NCBI RefSeq assembly: GCF_017812015.1
Contig: NZ_JADQTN010000002.1
Coordinates: 806,001 to 870,000 of the forward strand
From: Pontixanthobacter sp. CEM42
GTDB taxonomy: Bacteria > Pseudomonadota > Alphaproteobacteria > Sphingomonadales > Sphingomonadaceae
Length of the DNA: 64,000 nucleotides
Reading direction: 5' to 3'
Position numbers and translations under genes: made by a program. Every line of letters starts with the position of its first letter. Within the stretch, counting starts at the first letter, position 1. This document shows positions 26,385 to 36,533 of this stretch, piece by piece. The notes below the pieces were generated by a model. The model did no database searches and had not been told where the DNA came from. It worked only from the letters and a program-made list of their open reading frames with translations.

Positions 26385-28649
26385 TCAAGCAAAGTGTTTT
26401 GCGATAGGTAATTCGCGAATGCGCTGCCCGTTCGCTGCAAAAATTGCATTGGTCACTGCTGCCGCTGCTGGCGGAAGTCCGGGTTCGCCCGCACCGCCGA
26501 GATTATCCGGCGCGCCGTTGATGATTTGCACTGCGATTTCGGGCGCATCATCCATCCGCATCATGTGATAATCGTGGAAATTGCTTTGCTCGACCGCGCC
26601 ATTCTTGATGGTGATTTCATCATAGAGCGCAGCGGTCAGACCATAGACTATCCCGCTTTCCATCTGTGCGGCAAGCCCGTCAGGGTTCATCGCGAAGCCT
26701 GCATCGACGCAGCAATAGATTTTTACGACGCGAGGTTTGTCGCCGGTCATGTCGACTTCGGCCACTTCGGCAACGATGGATCCAAATGAGCGCGCGATTG
26801 CAATCCCGCGACCATGTCCTTCGGGCAATTCGCTGCCCCAATCGGCCATCTTCGCTGCGCCGTTCAGCACTGCCAAATGGCGCGGTGAATTCGCGAGCAA
26901 TTCGCGGCGGAATTCGACAGGGTCTTTGCCTGCTTCATGCGCCAGTTCATCGACGAAGCTTTCTACGAAGAAGCCATGTTGGCTGTGTGCGACAGAGCGC
27001 CAGGCGCCAAGACGCAATGGTGGCTCGACCTCTGCGCCGCGAATGGCGACATTCGGGATATCGTAGAATTCCACCAACGGTGCCTCGGCTGGTTCGTCAT
27101 CCGTGCAGTGGATGTTGTTCCAGCTGACCAACTTGCCATTCTCATCGAGACCGCCGGTGAAGCGGCTAATATCGGCGGGCCGGTAGAAGTCCTGAGCGGT
27201 GTCTTCCTCACGTGACCAGAGCATTTTGATTGGATAGCCTGTGGCTTTGGCCAAGCGCGCTGCCTGGTTGGCATATTCCGGAGTCAGACGGCGTCCGAAA
27301 CCGCCGCCAAGGAAAACGGTGTGCATGGTCACATTGTCGGCGCTAACGCCTGCACCTTCTGCCGCACCGTCGCGCGACATCAAAGGCACTTGCGTGCCGG
27401 TCCAGATGTCGCATTTGCCATCACGCACCCATGCGGTGCAGTTCATCGGCTCCATCGTGGCGTGAGCCAAGAACGGGACGCGGTATTCGGCTTCGACCTT
27501 TTTTGCGGCGTTCGCGAAGGCATCACTTGCATCGCCATAATCGGCTTTGCTGCTGCCTCCGCTTTCTCCCGCTTCATCAAGCGCAGCTGCGTAGTTTGCG
27601 AACATCTGCTCGCTGTCGAGATCGTCGATCTCGGTTTCGGTGTAGGTTGTCTTGATCGTGTTGAGCGCCTGCTGTGCCTGCCAGTAGCTGTCCGCCACTA
27701 CCGCCACGAAATCACCCATATTGAGGATCTGCAGAACACCGCCCATGCCCTTTGCCGTTGATGCATCGATTGACGCGACGCTCGATCCAACCACGGGAGG
27801 AGCTTTGACTGCAGCGTATCGAAGGTTCTCTCCCGCTGGGCCGCCATCAACGCCGAACATCGCGCTGCCATCGACCTTGAGCGGGATGTCCTTGCGCGGG
27901 GCTGCTGTGCCCATCAGCTTATATTCGTCAACGCTCTTAATTCGCGGCGCGTTTGGTAATTCTTGTTCGGCTGCTGCGGCCGCCAGGCTTGCATAGGTCG
28001 CGGTTTTGCCCGAGCTACCATGCGTCAGCACGCCGTCTGCGGTTGTGATCTCACCAGCAGGCACACCCCATTCTTTCGCTGCAGCCGCGACGAGCATCTC
28101 CCGCGCTGCGGCGCCGGCGATCCGCATACCGTTCTGGCCGGTTGCACGGACCGACGAGCTGCCACCGGTGATGTAAGCGCTGGCAAGCTTGGCGACTTGG
28201 GTGAACAGGCCATCATAAGTCGGTTCCATGAAGCCGACTGCGTTGGGTTTGTCTGGCAGCGTGCCGGGGCCAACAAACATACGCGCAGCGTGCTGCGACA
28301 CATAATTACCGTCTGCCGGTGCATCCATTACCCGGACGTTGTCCCAACTGACATCCATCTCGTCAGCAAGCATTTGCGCGATGGTGGAGTTCGCACCTTG
28401 CCCCATCTCGCAATGCGGAACGATCGCAGTGACGATATTGTCAGCGTCAATTTTCACCCAGCTATTGACCAAAGCTTCGCCGTCACCGGGCGCGACAATC
28501 GGTTTCAATTTGCCGATCGGATTGCCGGTTCGAACGGCAACGCCAATAACCAGCGCGCCGCCAGTTAATACGCCCGCACCGATAAAACCGCGCCGAGTCC
28601 ACTTGGCCGCTAGGCTGCGTTCTGGCTTGTTCTGTTCTGCATCGCTCAT
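26385..28649 (-). CDS. Molybdopterin-binding subunit of a periplasmic aldehyde/isoquinoline-type oxidoreductase (IorB-like)
   Basis: The 754-residue protein starts with a twin-arginine signal ([16 protein letters not shown]). It has the xanthine-oxidase-family Mo-site motifs: [38 protein letters not shown] and, near the C-terminus, [19 protein letters not shown] with the conserved active-site Glu. The arrangement of Tat signal and small [2Fe-2S] partner without an FAD subunit matches IorAB-type enzymes that use cytochrome c. It overlaps the IorA-like gene by 4 bases. The substrate, an aldehyde or N-heterocycle, cannot be read from the sequence; context with fatty-acid and lignin-type genes is weak. 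Confidence 0.93.
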   Translation of the reverse strand: MSDAEQNKPERSLAAKWTRRGFIGAGVLTGGALVIGVAVRTGNPIGKLKPIVAPGDGEALVNSWVKIDADNIVTAIVPHCEMGQGANSTIAQMLADEMDVSWDNVRVMDAPADGNYVSQHAARMFVGPGTLPDKPNAVGFMEPTYDGLFTQVAKLASAYITGGSSSVRATGQNGMRIAGAAAREMLVAAAAKEWGVPAGEITTADGVLTHGSSGKTATYASLAAAAAEQELPNAPRIKSVDEYKLMGTAAPRKDIPLKVDGSAMFGVDGGPAGENLRYAAVKAPPVVGSSVASIDASTAKGMGGVLQILNMGDFVAVVADSYWQAQQALNTIKTTYTETEIDDLDSEQMFANYAAALDEAGESGGSSKADYGDASDAFANAAKKVEAEYRVPFLAHATMEPMNCTAWVRDGKCDIWTGTQVPLMSRDGAAEGAGVSADNVTMHTVFLGGGFGRRLTPEYANQAARLAKATGYPIKMLWSREEDTAQDFYRPADISRFTGGLDENGKLVSWNNIHCTDDEPAEAPLVEFYDIPNVAIRGAEVEPPLRLGAWRSVAHSQHGFFVESFVDELAHEAGKDPVEFRRELLANSPRHLAVLNGAAKMADWGSELPEGHGRGIAIARSFGSIVAEVAEVDMTGDKPRVVKIYCCVDAGFAMNPDGLAAQMESGIVYGLTAALYDEITIKNGAVEQSNFHDYHMMRMDDAPEIAVQIINGAPDNLGGAGEPGLPPAAAAVTNAIFAANGQRIRELPIAKHFA

Positions 28650-29143
28650 GCTGAGGCCTCCTCAGCAATATCCGCTCCAGTCGCTGTCTCCAGTCCGGCA
28701 GCGACTTTAATGGCCTTGCGAATGCGGCCATACATGCCGCAGCGGCATACATTGCCGCTCATATATGCGTTAATCTGTTCGTCAGTCGGGCGGGGTGTTT
28801 GGCGGAGCAATGCAGTGGCCGACATGATCTGGCCAGACTGGCAATATCCGCATTGCGGCACTTGCTCGCTGATCCATGCCTGTTGGACTTTGCTCAGCGT
28901 GCCATCAGGATCGGCGATCCCTTCGATAGTTGTGATTTCTTTGCCTTCTGCGGCGGAGATGGGGGTTGAACAACTGCGGATCGGTTCGCCATCCAGATGC
29001 ATCGTACAAGCACCGCATTGGGCAATGCCACAACCGAATTTGGTGCCGGTCATGCCGAGCTGTTCACGCACTGCCCAGAGAAGCGGCATTGCCGGATCGA
29101 CATCGATATCCTCAGCCTTACCGTTGACGCTGATCTTGACCAT
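28646..29143 (-). CDS. [2Fe-2S] subunit of the molybdenum hydroxylase (IorA-like)
   Basis: The 165-residue protein has a plant-type ferredoxin domain with [17 protein letters not shown] and a helical domain with [17 protein letters not shown] and [15 protein letters not shown], giving the eight cysteines of two [2Fe-2S] clusters. It passes electrons from the Mo site of the IorB-like subunit to the cytochrome. It lacks its own signal and would be exported with the Tat-bearing partner. It is the first gene of the operon IorA-IorB-cytochrome c-XdhC-MocA. Confidence 0.93.
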   Translation of the reverse strand: MVKISVNGKAEDIDVDPAMPLLWAVREQLGMTGTKFGCGIAQCGACTMHLDGEPIRSCSTPISAAEGKEITTIEGIADPDGTLSKVQQAWISEQVPQCGYCQSGQIMSATALLRQTPRPTDEQINAYMSGNVCRCGMYGRIRKAIKVAAGLETATGADIAEEASA

Positions 29144-29220
29144 TCCTGCACACCTTTTCCACGGCGATCCATCGCCATAAAGTTTCTAGTCGCAACCTAA
29201 CGCAGTTTCGCGGTGAGGCA

Positions 29221-29246
29221 AAGGATGGTGTTTGGGCACCGTCCTT
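29221..29246 (-). terminator. Hairpin at the end of the halogenase gene
   Basis: AAGGATGGTG (29221-29230) pairs with CACCGTCCTT (29237-29246), ten pairs including one G-U, six-base loop. It overlaps the halogenase stop codon, and in that direction a short TTT follows. The U-tract is weak, so termination is probable rather than certain. The remaining 100-bp gap to 29143 shows nothing else. Confidence 0.5.
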
Positions 29247-30753
29247 ACATTGCTTTGGCAGGGCAATAGCGGCTCAGATAGTCACCATGTCCGGGCATGT
29301 TCTGCACGAGGAAACGGATCGACTTTTCGATCTCGTCCAGTTCCTGTTTGGTTTTTGCGTCATGCAAGGCATCCGACATTACGTTGTGCCCTTGCATTTC
29401 GATACCTTGGCCCATCATAACGGCTGCCCAGCTTGTCTCGGTAAACAGCTCGTCATCTTCCCGGAAAATCTGGCCGTTCAGGCGGAACAGATCCATCTTC
29501 TCCTTCAGGCTATCGGGCACGTCCATGGTCCGGCAGTAATTCCAGAAGTCAGAATCGTCGCGGCTGGTGGCTTTATAATGCAAGATCAGGAAGTCGCGGA
29601 TCTTGTCATATTCCTTGCCGGTCAGCCGATTGAAGGCGTCTTCCTGTGTTTGCGTGACTGAATCGAGCGACAACAAAGACACGAGTTTGTTGATGCCGGT
29701 ATTGATCAGATGGATTGATGTGGACTCAAGCGGTTCCATAAAGCCAGCGGCCAGCCCAAGCGCGACAACGTTCTTGTTCCAGAATTTCTTCCGCCGCCCT
29801 GTAACAAAGCGCAGGAAGTTTGGATCAGCAGTCGGCTTGCCTGCCATGTTGCCGACGAGGATATCATGCGCCTCATCAGCTTCCATAAACTCGCTACAAT
29901 AAACATGGCCGTTGCCATTGCGGTGCTGCAGCGGGACTTGCCATTGCCAGCCAGCCGAATGCGCAGTGGCCTTGGTAAAGGGTGGGGGCGGACTGCCATC
30001 ATCGCGGTTGCAGGGCAGTGCGACCGCGCGGTTGCAAGGCAGATAATGCGACCAATCTTCATAGCCGGTCTCAAGCGTCTGCTCGATCAACAAGCCTCGG
30101 AATCCTGAGCAATCGACGAAGAAGTCGCCTTCCAAAACTTGGCCATCATCCATTGTCACAGAACTGACGAAGCCGTTCGCGCTGTCCAACGCGACATCCG
30201 CAACGCGGCCTTCGCGCCGGACCACGCCACGCTTTTCCGAGTAGCCGCGCAGATATTGCGCATAGCGAGTAGCATCGATGTGATAGGCGTAATTCATCGG
30301 CGGCAAATCATCGCGCTGATAATCTTCGGTGCGCGCAAACTTGCCGAAATGCGCCGCCATGGTTTCCAGATTGAAGACCTGGATCGGTCGCTTGTCGCCC
30401 TGTTGGCGATGGCTGTGCCAGATATGGTGGAAAGAATTGCCATCAATCTCGTACCCGTAATTGCCGAACGGGTGAATGTAGCTGTCGCCTTGCTTGCCCC
30501 AGTTTGAGAACTGGATGCCAAGCTTGAAAGTGCCCTGCGTTTCGGCAAGCATTTCGCGCTCGTCAATTTCGAGCAGCCGATTGAAATCGACAAATGGTGG
30601 GATAGTCGCTTCGCCAACGCCGACTGTTCCGATCTGCTCGGACTCGATCAGTGTGATATCGACATCATGCCCTTTCTTGACGTGAGAGAGCGCGGCAGCG
30701 GCCATCCATCCGGCGGTTCCGCCGCCTACGATTACTATCCTCTTGATTGCCAT
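29245..30753 (-). CDS. Flavin-dependent (tryptophan) halogenase family protein
   Basis: The 502-residue protein has the FAD motif GGGTAG at residues 10-15, Lys77 in ETQGTFKLGIQFSNW (position of the catalytic Lys of PrnA-type halogenases) and WQWQVP at 269-274 (the WxWxIP motif that separates halogenases from monooxygenases). Both hallmark motifs are therefore kept, apart from Ile to Val. Such genes recur beside TBDRs in Sphingomonadales, Caulobacter and Xanthomonas carbohydrate loci, with unknown substrate. Here it is divergent from the TBDR at 31141, shares its LacI-type operators, and is likely co-induced with glucan use. A role in modifying a receptor, glycan or signal molecule is speculation. 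Confidence 0.92.
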   Translation of the reverse strand: MAIKRIVIVGGGTAGWMAAAALSHVKKGHDVDITLIESEQIGTVGVGEATIPPFVDFNRLLEIDEREMLAETQGTFKLGIQFSNWGKQGDSYIHPFGNYGYEIDGNSFHHIWHSHRQQGDKRPIQVFNLETMAAHFGKFARTEDYQRDDLPPMNYAYHIDATRYAQYLRGYSEKRGVVRREGRVADVALDSANGFVSSVTMDDGQVLEGDFFVDCSGFRGLLIEQTLETGYEDWSHYLPCNRAVALPCNRDDGSPPPPFTKATAHSAGWQWQVPLQHRNGNGHVYCSEFMEADEAHDILVGNMAGKPTADPNFLRFVTGRRKKFWNKNVVALGLAAGFMEPLESTSIHLINTGINKLVSLLSLDSVTQTQEDAFNRLTGKEYDKIRDFLILHYKATSRDDSDFWNYCRTMDVPDSLKEKMDLFRLNGQIFREDDELFTETSWAAVMMGQGIEMQGHNVMSDALHDAKTKQELDEIEKSIRFLVQNMPGHGDYLSRYCPAKAM

Positions 30754-30942
30754 CGATGTTCTCTCAATCTTGGTTTGGCGGTCGCGTTATAACGGCCCTC
30801 GTAGTGGTAATTGTATCTATCGTGCAACAGTGCCGACAAAAGCTATCCGTTTGTTGCTACGTACACTGCGCCGTCGTTCGAAAGTCACATTTACGTGACG
30901 TGGAAATGACAATGGGCCGGTTGGCCTCTCGGAATATTTATA

Positions 30943-31075
30943 GTGAATATTCACAACAGCTTATCTCTCATTTCAAGCGGCGTTCCAATGCTGATTGGAC
31001 CGCATTATTGCCAACCATGATAGAGCAAAATCTGCAAATTGTGAACGTTCATTTAGTTCTTGTGAACGCTCACAA
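30943..31075. promoter_or_regulatory. Three LacI-type palindromes in the halogenase-TBDR divergent region
   Basis: The 387-bp gap between 30753 and 31141 holds GTGAATATTCAC (30943-30954, perfect palindrome), GTGAACGTTCAT (31041-31052) and TTGTGAACGCTCACAA (31060-31075). The last two are spaced 21 bp, about two helical turns. Palindromes with a central CG fit LacI-family operators, and a LacI-type gene lies at 36534. The same 12-mer precedes the GH3 gene (38855) and the TBDR at 56368. The first site has a TA centre and may be an auxiliary or looping site. I see no clear -35/-10 pair. Confidence 0.65.
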
Positions 31076-31140
31076 TTTGAGTTAGGCAGTGGTCATATTC
31101 GAGCATAAAACGTGCTGTTTAGACGATTCGGGAGGGTTCT

Positions 31141-34100
31141 TTGTCTAACCAAAACCAACTTTTTGACGTTCGTACACCGTGGCAGTTGACCGGCCGCATG
31201 AAAGCGCTGGGCACTGCATCTAGCCTTGCGCTGTGCATGACGATGGCAACGCCAGCCTGGGCCCAAGACGCCGATCCCGAAGCACCGGAGTCGGAAGAGA
31301 TCGCTGCGGATGATGTGATCGTAGTTTCAGGCTTCCGTGCTTCGCTTAAGAATGCGCAGGACTTCAAAGAGAACGCCGACACGTTTGTTGATGTGATCAC
31401 TTCAGAAGATATCGGCGCGCTACCTGACCGTTCGGTTGCTGAGGCACTCCAGCGTGTTCCTGGCGTTAACATCAGCCGGTTCGAGCAGCGCGACGATCCT
31501 GATCGCTTCTCGGTCGAAGGATCCGGCGTTATCATTCGGGGTCTCGATTTTGTTCGGTCTGAACTGAACGGACGGGACATCTTCTCCGCAAATGGCGGTC
31601 GTCAGCTAAGCTTCAACGATGTGTCGCCTGAGCTTCTTGGCCGGGTTGAAGTCTTCAAGAACGTAACCTCTGATATGATTGAAGGCGGCCTTTCAGGCAC
31701 TGTCAATCTTGTTACGCGCAAGCCGCTCGACACCAACGGTTTCAAAATCGCCGGTACGATTGAGGGCAATATTGGTGACTTGGCAGAAGAATGGTCACCA
31801 GGCTTCTCGATCCTGGCATCGAACACTTTCGACACAAATATTGGTACATTCGGGCTGCAGCTCGCTTACGCCCAATCGGAACTGGTGACGCGTACCGACG
31901 CATCGCAAATTACTGACCCTTGCTATCGCGCCGATACACTGGATGGCCCGTGTTTCCGCGTTCGTGCAGTCGGGTCGGGCGGCTTTTCCGGTGGAGCGAA
32001 CTTTGACGCAACCACATTCCCGCCGGCAGGCGCGGTCTTTGTGCCCAAGGGTGCAGGTGTCCGTACGACCGATCTGACGCGTGACCGGAATGCATTCTCC
32101 GCTGTCGGTCAGTGGGAGAGCCTTGATGGCGCAGCTCTGGTGACTGTGGAGTATCTGCGCGCTGAAACAGATGCCACGCTAAACGAATTTTCGGCTCTGG
32201 CGCTGGTCAATGACGATGGACTGTTCCCCACAATCGTTCCGGGCACCACGCCGACCTTTAATGGCAACCAGTTCGTGTCGGGCTTCCTGACCCAGAACCA
32301 GCCATTTACCGGCGGTTCCGGCATCCCGACCGAGATGCTTCGCTTCCAGCGCGAAGATGAAGCCATGACCGAAGACTTCTCGATCGATATCGAGCTGGCT
32401 CCGAGCGATCGCTTGCGGTTCAATGTTGAATTGCAGCACATTAGGTCCGACCGGACCGAGAATGGCTTCATCGGCGCCATGCAGACTTACACAGATCTGT
32501 TCATCGATAACTCTGGTGAGACGCCTCTGGTCCAGTTCTTCGAGCCTGGTCAAAGCCAAGTCGCATCCGATCCTGCGTACTTTAACAACCCTGCGCGGAG
32601 CCTTTATTGGTTCTTGATCGACAATCAGGTTGCCAATGAGGGCGAGCTGACCAGCATGAAATTCGATGCTGAATATGACGTCAGCGACGATGGCTTTTTC
32701 AAGAAAGCACGCTTCGGTGCGCGCTGGTCTGACCGCAATCGTGTGACGCGCAACGCCAACTTCTCGAACTGGGGCAATTTGGGCGCCCCATGGACTGGCC
32801 GCGGCGGCAACTGGAATTGCCAAGACTTCCAGGCATTCGGTTGTGGTGGTGCATATGCGTTCGACTTCCCGAATTCTTCCGAAGTCCGTAATCCATTCGG
32901 TGACGGCTTCCAGCGTGGCAATGCGCCAACACCATTCGGCGATGGCTCTACCTTCTTCTTTGGTGGTGACGATCTTGTCGGCGACTATCTTGCCGGTGAC
33001 ATTGAAACGCAGGCGAATGCAATCACTGCGTTCACGCTGACGCCAAACGCTTGGTTCCCAATCACTGCACGTAATAACAACGTGCCGGGCGGTGTATGGA
33101 ACGCGGGCGAAATTTCGGACGTCGACGAAAGCACGTTTGCTGCTTATGCGCGGGCTGATTTTGGCGCCGAGTTCGGTTCGGTTATGCTCGAAGGCAACAT
33201 CGGCCTACGTTACGTTAAGACGACTGTTCAAAGCGGTGGGTCAATCACCTTCCCGACCGGGCAGGGCTTTGGGGATGGCAATAACGTTGTAACTGTAGCT
33301 GAGTTGCAAGCGAGTTGCGGAATGGTCCAGCCAGGGCAGATCGCACCGGGCTATTGCAGTCTATCAGCCGCACGACTGGCTGAGTTCGGCTCAATCTTCA
33401 CTGGCGAGGAGATCCTCGACAATGCGGACATAACTTATGAAAACTGGCTGCCAAGCTTCAACGCAAAGCTTGATTTTGGCGGCGGCATTCTGGTTCGTGG
33501 CGCCGTATCGAAGGGCATTTCACGCCCGGACTTGGCGCTCTATCGGACGGGCGGTGGTATCTTTGATAACACAACCGCTCTGCGTCAGGCTGGTACTTTG
33601 GACACTGGCCCGTTGTTCGCCATCAATACCGGGAATCGAAATCTTGGCCCGACTGAGGCTTGGAACTACGACCTGTCGTTCGAATGGTATTGGGCCGATG
33701 TCGGCTCGCTGACCATTTCTGGGTTCCTCAAGGACATCTCTGGAATCGTAAACGGTGGCGCCGATGTGCGGACATTTACTAGCCCGACGAACGGGGCAAG
33801 CACCGACATCTTGTTCAACACGCCAACCAACAGCGATGGAGGCACGCTGAAAGGTGTCGAGGTCGCCTATCAGCAAGTCTATGACTTCCTGCCGGGACCG
33901 CTTGATGGATTGGGTTCGCAGCTGACCTACACTTATGTCGATGGCGGCGCGTTCAACAACTCTAATTTGGGTGCGGAGCAAAGTCCGTTTGCAGGCGATC
34001 TGCCGCTAGCAGGTGTGTCGAAACATACGGTCAATGCGACTGTCTTCTACGAGAAAGGTCCGTTTTCGGCACGTGCGTCGTATAATTGGCGGTCCGAGTT

Positions 34101-34344
34101 CTTGCAGACCCCGCGTGATGTGATCTTCCCGTTCTCGCCAATTTATGGCGAGGCAACCGGCCAACTCGACGCATCGATCTTTGTTGAAGTCGTCGACGGT
34201 ATCAAGGTCGGTGTGCAGGGTGTGAACTTGCTCGACGAGGTTACGCAGACTTCGCAAGTGATTGACTTCGATGGCACGCGGGTACGGCGCTCTGCCTTCC
34301 GCAATGACCGCCGCTTCACATTCTTGGCGCGCTTTGATTTCTAA
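31141..34344 (+). CDS. TonB-dependent receptor of the beta-glucan locus
   Basis: The 1067-residue receptor starts at TTG 31141, supported by GGGAGGG about 5 bases upstream; the first ATG, at 31199, would still keep the signal peptide. The signal ends TPAWAQ. The plug has DVIVVSGFRASLKNAQDFK, EDIGALPDRSVAEALQRVPGVNISR, VIIRGLDFVRSELNGRDIFS and IEGGLSGTVNLVTRKPLD. The barrel ends RRFTFLARFDF. It is of the sphingomonad sucrose/oligosaccharide receptor type and would import beta-glucan oligomers made by the secreted GH16 enzyme. A terminator follows it, with the cupin-GH16-LacI-MFS genes downstream, so these may be read at a lower level. Confidence 0.94.
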   Translation: MSNQNQLFDVRTPWQLTGRMKALGTASSLALCMTMATPAWAQDADPEAPESEEIAADDVIVVSGFRASLKNAQDFKENADTFVDVITSEDIGALPDRSVAEALQRVPGVNISRFEQRDDPDRFSVEGSGVIIRGLDFVRSELNGRDIFSANGGRQLSFNDVSPELLGRVEVFKNVTSDMIEGGLSGTVNLVTRKPLDTNGFKIAGTIEGNIGDLAEEWSPGFSILASNTFDTNIGTFGLQLAYAQSELVTRTDASQITDPCYRADTLDGPCFRVRAVGSGGFSGGANFDATTFPPAGAVFVPKGAGVRTTDLTRDRNAFSAVGQWESLDGAALVTVEYLRAETDATLNEFSALALVNDDGLFPTIVPGTTPTFNGNQFVSGFLTQNQPFTGGSGIPTEMLRFQREDEAMTEDFSIDIELAPSDRLRFNVELQHIRSDRTENGFIGAMQTYTDLFIDNSGETPLVQFFEPGQSQVASDPAYFNNPARSLYWFLIDNQVANEGELTSMKFDAEYDVSDDGFFKKARFGARWSDRNRVTRNANFSNWGNLGAPWTGRGGNWNCQDFQAFGCGGAYAFDFPNSSEVRNPFGDGFQRGNAPTPFGDGSTFFFGGDDLVGDYLAGDIETQANAITAFTLTPNAWFPITARNNNVPGGVWNAGEISDVDESTFAAYARADFGAEFGSVMLEGNIGLRYVKTTVQSGGSITFPTGQGFGDGNNVVTVAELQASCGMVQPGQIAPGYCSLSAARLAEFGSIFTGEEILDNADITYENWLPSFNAKLDFGGGILVRGAVSKGISRPDLALYRTGGGIFDNTTALRQAGTLDTGPLFAINTGNRNLGPTEAWNYDLSFEWYWADVGSLTISGFLKDISGIVNGGADVRTFTSPTNGASTDILFNTPTNSDGGTLKGVEVAYQQVYDFLPGPLDGLGSQLTYTYVDGGAFNNSNLGAEQSPFAGDLPLAGVSKHTVNATVFYEKGPFSARASYNWRSEFLQTPRDVIFPFSPIYGEATGQLDASIFVEVVDGIKVGVQGVNLLDEVTQTSQVIDFDGTRVRRSAFRNDRRFTFLARFDF

Positions 34345-34372
34345 AGCGGCCGAGAGAACGCGCTAGGAACAG

Positions 34373-34409
34373 GCGGGCTCTTGTCGCAAGGCAAGGGCCC
34401 GCTTTTCGT
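34373..34409 (+). terminator. Rho-independent terminator after the glucan TBDR
   Basis: GCGGGCTCTT (34373-34382) pairs with AAGGGCCCGC (34393-34402) with one G-U pair, then TTTTCGTT. It separates the highly expressed receptor from the enzyme genes downstream; partial read-through is likely because no obvious promoter lies in the 94-bp gap. Confidence 0.8.
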
Positions 34410-34438
34410 TTAAGCGCAGTAGCTCTAGACTCAAGTGC

Positions 34439-35488
34439 ATGACCGACCAGTTGAAACCTATTCCAGAGATTGATCGACCAAGCGTCGAGCAGTTCCAGCG
34501 CGATATCTACTTCAACGCGCAGCCTGTGGTGATGCGCGGGATTGCGATCGATCTGGAGCCAGTAAGGGCAGCTTCGCAATCGCCGGAAGCGTTGAATGCT
34601 TGGCTCAAGGGAGCAGTAGGCCAGCGCGATGTCGGGATTATGGCGGCGAAGTCTGCAGCAGACTCAACCTTTCATTACGAAGATGACCTGATCGATGTGA
34701 ACTTCGATCGTGATACGATGGACTTTGGCGCATTTATCGATGCGATTATGGCGCCGGTCGAGGGCGATACCAGTAGTCTATATCTGCAGGGAACGGAGGC
34801 CTCGAACCTTTCCGAAGGGCTGCGCTCTGCTTTGCGATTACCCTATGCACCCGCGTCGTCCGAACCGAGCGTTTGGATGGGCAACAAGACCACCGCACAA
34901 ACCCATTTCGATTTGTCGCAGAACATTGCGTTGGTTATCAGCGGCCAACGCCGCTTCACTTTGTTTCCGCCCGAACAGGTCGCCAATCTCTATATGTCGC
35001 CGGTTGAAACTGCGCCTTGCGGTACACCGATTAGCATGGCGCGGCTTGACCGGCCCGACTTCCTAAAACATCCGCGTTTTCGCGAGGCGTTGGAGCATGC
35101 AGTGGTTGCTGATCTCGAACCGGGCGATGCGATCTTCATTCCATATATGTGGTGGCATCAGGTGCAGGCCAGTGGCCCGCTCAACATGCTCGTGAATTAT
35201 TGGTGGAACGAATATGATGATTTCGGATCGCCGATGTTCGCCATGCTGCATGCAGTGATGACCGTGCGCGACATGCCGCCTGCAATGCGCTCTGCCTGGA
35301 AGGCTATGTTTGATCATTTCGTCTTCGGTGGGGACGATGATGGAGGCGCTCGCTCAATGGACCATATGCCGATCCAATCGCGGGGCGGACTGGGCCCGAT
35401 CTCGCCTAACATGCGGCCGCATTTATGGCGCGGTATCGCGTCGGGCATCGCCCCGCATCTCGCACCACCTGGCTCGAAACCACGATAG
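34439..35488 (+). CDS. JmjC-like cupin domain protein (Cupin_8)
   Basis: The 349-residue protein has a Cupin_8/JmjC-type double-stranded helix: PVVMRGIAIDLEPVRAA near the start, WMGNKTTAQTHFDLSQNIALVISGQRRFTLFPP (the HxD pair is His-Phe-Asp) and EPGDAIFIPYMWWHQVQASGP, where the distal His completes an Fe(II) 2-His-1-carboxylate site. It is probably a 2-oxoglutarate-dependent oxygenase. Homologues often travel with TBDR and halogenase genes in carbohydrate loci, with unknown substrate. The ribosome site is not strong. The GH16 gene follows after 7 bases, so both are co-transcribed. Confidence 0.88.
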   Translation: MTDQLKPIPEIDRPSVEQFQRDIYFNAQPVVMRGIAIDLEPVRAASQSPEALNAWLKGAVGQRDVGIMAAKSAADSTFHYEDDLIDVNFDRDTMDFGAFIDAIMAPVEGDTSSLYLQGTEASNLSEGLRSALRLPYAPASSEPSVWMGNKTTAQTHFDLSQNIALVISGQRRFTLFPPEQVANLYMSPVETAPCGTPISMARLDRPDFLKHPRFREALEHAVVADLEPGDAIFIPYMWWHQVQASGPLNMLVNYWWNEYDDFGSPMFAMLHAVMTVRDMPPAMRSAWKAMFDHFVFGGDDDGGARSMDHMPIQSRGGLGPISPNMRPHLWRGIASGIAPHLAPPGSKPR

Positions 35489-35495
35489 GAATTTC

Positions 35496-36530
35496 ATGAT
35501 GATCCGATCTGCATCTGCTACCTTGCTGCTGGTCGCCGCGCTTGCAGCTTCCGCCTGCGGCGAAAGTGCTACAAATGCAGATGGCGTGACAGTCAAAGAA
35601 GACGGCCTCATTGTGCATGGAACCGTCGGTAGCGAAATCCATACGCCCGATGAGGCCGCGGGTTGGACAAAGGTTTGGTCCGACGAATTTGACGGCGATC
35701 AGATCGACTCTGCCAAGTGGGACTACGACGTGGATTGCTGGGGTGGCGGCAATGAAGAACGCCAATGCTATACCGCGCGACCGGAGAATTCCGCGCTTCG
35801 TGATGGCAAGCTGGTGATCACAGCACGCAAGGAAGAGATGACCGGCGCGGCCTTTCCGCCTCATATGCGCAGTACGAATGAAGCCGCCACGGCGACCGCG
35901 ACCAAACCTTATACCTCGGCGCGATTGGTAACCCGCGGCAAAGCGTCTTGGACCTACGGGTGGATCGAAATTCGCGCGAAGTTGCCACAGGGGCAGGGCA
36001 CTTGGCCAGCGATCTGGATGCTCCCCGAACGCAACGATTACGGCACATGGGCAGCGTCGGGCGAGATCGATATATTGGAGGCGGTCAATCTCGGCATTCC
36101 CTGCGAAAAGTGCGAGGGCGGGCGCGAGAATACTATTCTAGGCACGCTGCATTTCGGGGGCGAATGGCCCGATAACCGGTTTACAAGCACAGAGATTGCG
36201 CAGCCCGGCTCGCTCGATGACTTCCACACCTACAGCGTAATCTGGAGCGAGGGCCAATTCACTTGGCTGATTGATGGTAAGGTCTACGCCACAAAGACTG
36301 CCGACGAATGGTCAAGTGCCGGCTCTGATGGCGCGAATGCACCTTTCGATAAACCTTTCCACTTGATCCTGAATCTGGCGATTGGCGGCGGGTTGCCCGA
36401 GGGACGCGGCCTTGGCGGTGTGTCTGACGAAGGCTTCCCGAAAGAATTCGCAATTGACTGGGTTCGGGTTTGGCAATGCGAATCCGATCCTGTTAGGGGT
36501 AACGCATGTCCGATTGAGGAGGACAAATAA
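35496..36530 (+). CDS. GH16 endo-beta-1,3-glucanase (laminarinase type), lipoprotein
   Basis: The protein is 344 residues from the ATG at 35496; the open frame begins inside the cupin gene, but ATAGGA and the lipoprotein signal (LAASAC, Cys21) fix this start. The GH16 catalytic motif GEIDILEAV has Glu190, Asp192 and Glu195, and TWPAIWMLPERN and WSDEFDGDQID are typical of bacterial laminarinases (GH16_3). It would cleave laminarin-like beta-1,3-glucan at the outer membrane. The extra disulfide-like CWGGGNEERQC follows the family. It is in an operon with the cupin and the LacI regulator, which starts 3 bases after its stop. Confidence 0.94.
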   Translation: MMIRSASATLLLVAALAASACGESATNADGVTVKEDGLIVHGTVGSEIHTPDEAAGWTKVWSDEFDGDQIDSAKWDYDVDCWGGGNEERQCYTARPENSALRDGKLVITARKEEMTGAAFPPHMRSTNEAATATATKPYTSARLVTRGKASWTYGWIEIRAKLPQGQGTWPAIWMLPERNDYGTWAASGEIDILEAVNLGIPCEKCEGGRENTILGTLHFGGEWPDNRFTSTEIAQPGSLDDFHTYSVIWSEGQFTWLIDGKVYATKTADEWSSAGSDGANAPFDKPFHLILNLAIGGGLPEGRGLGGVSDEGFPKEFAIDWVRVWQCESDPVRGNACPIEEDK

Positions 36531-36533
36531 GCA

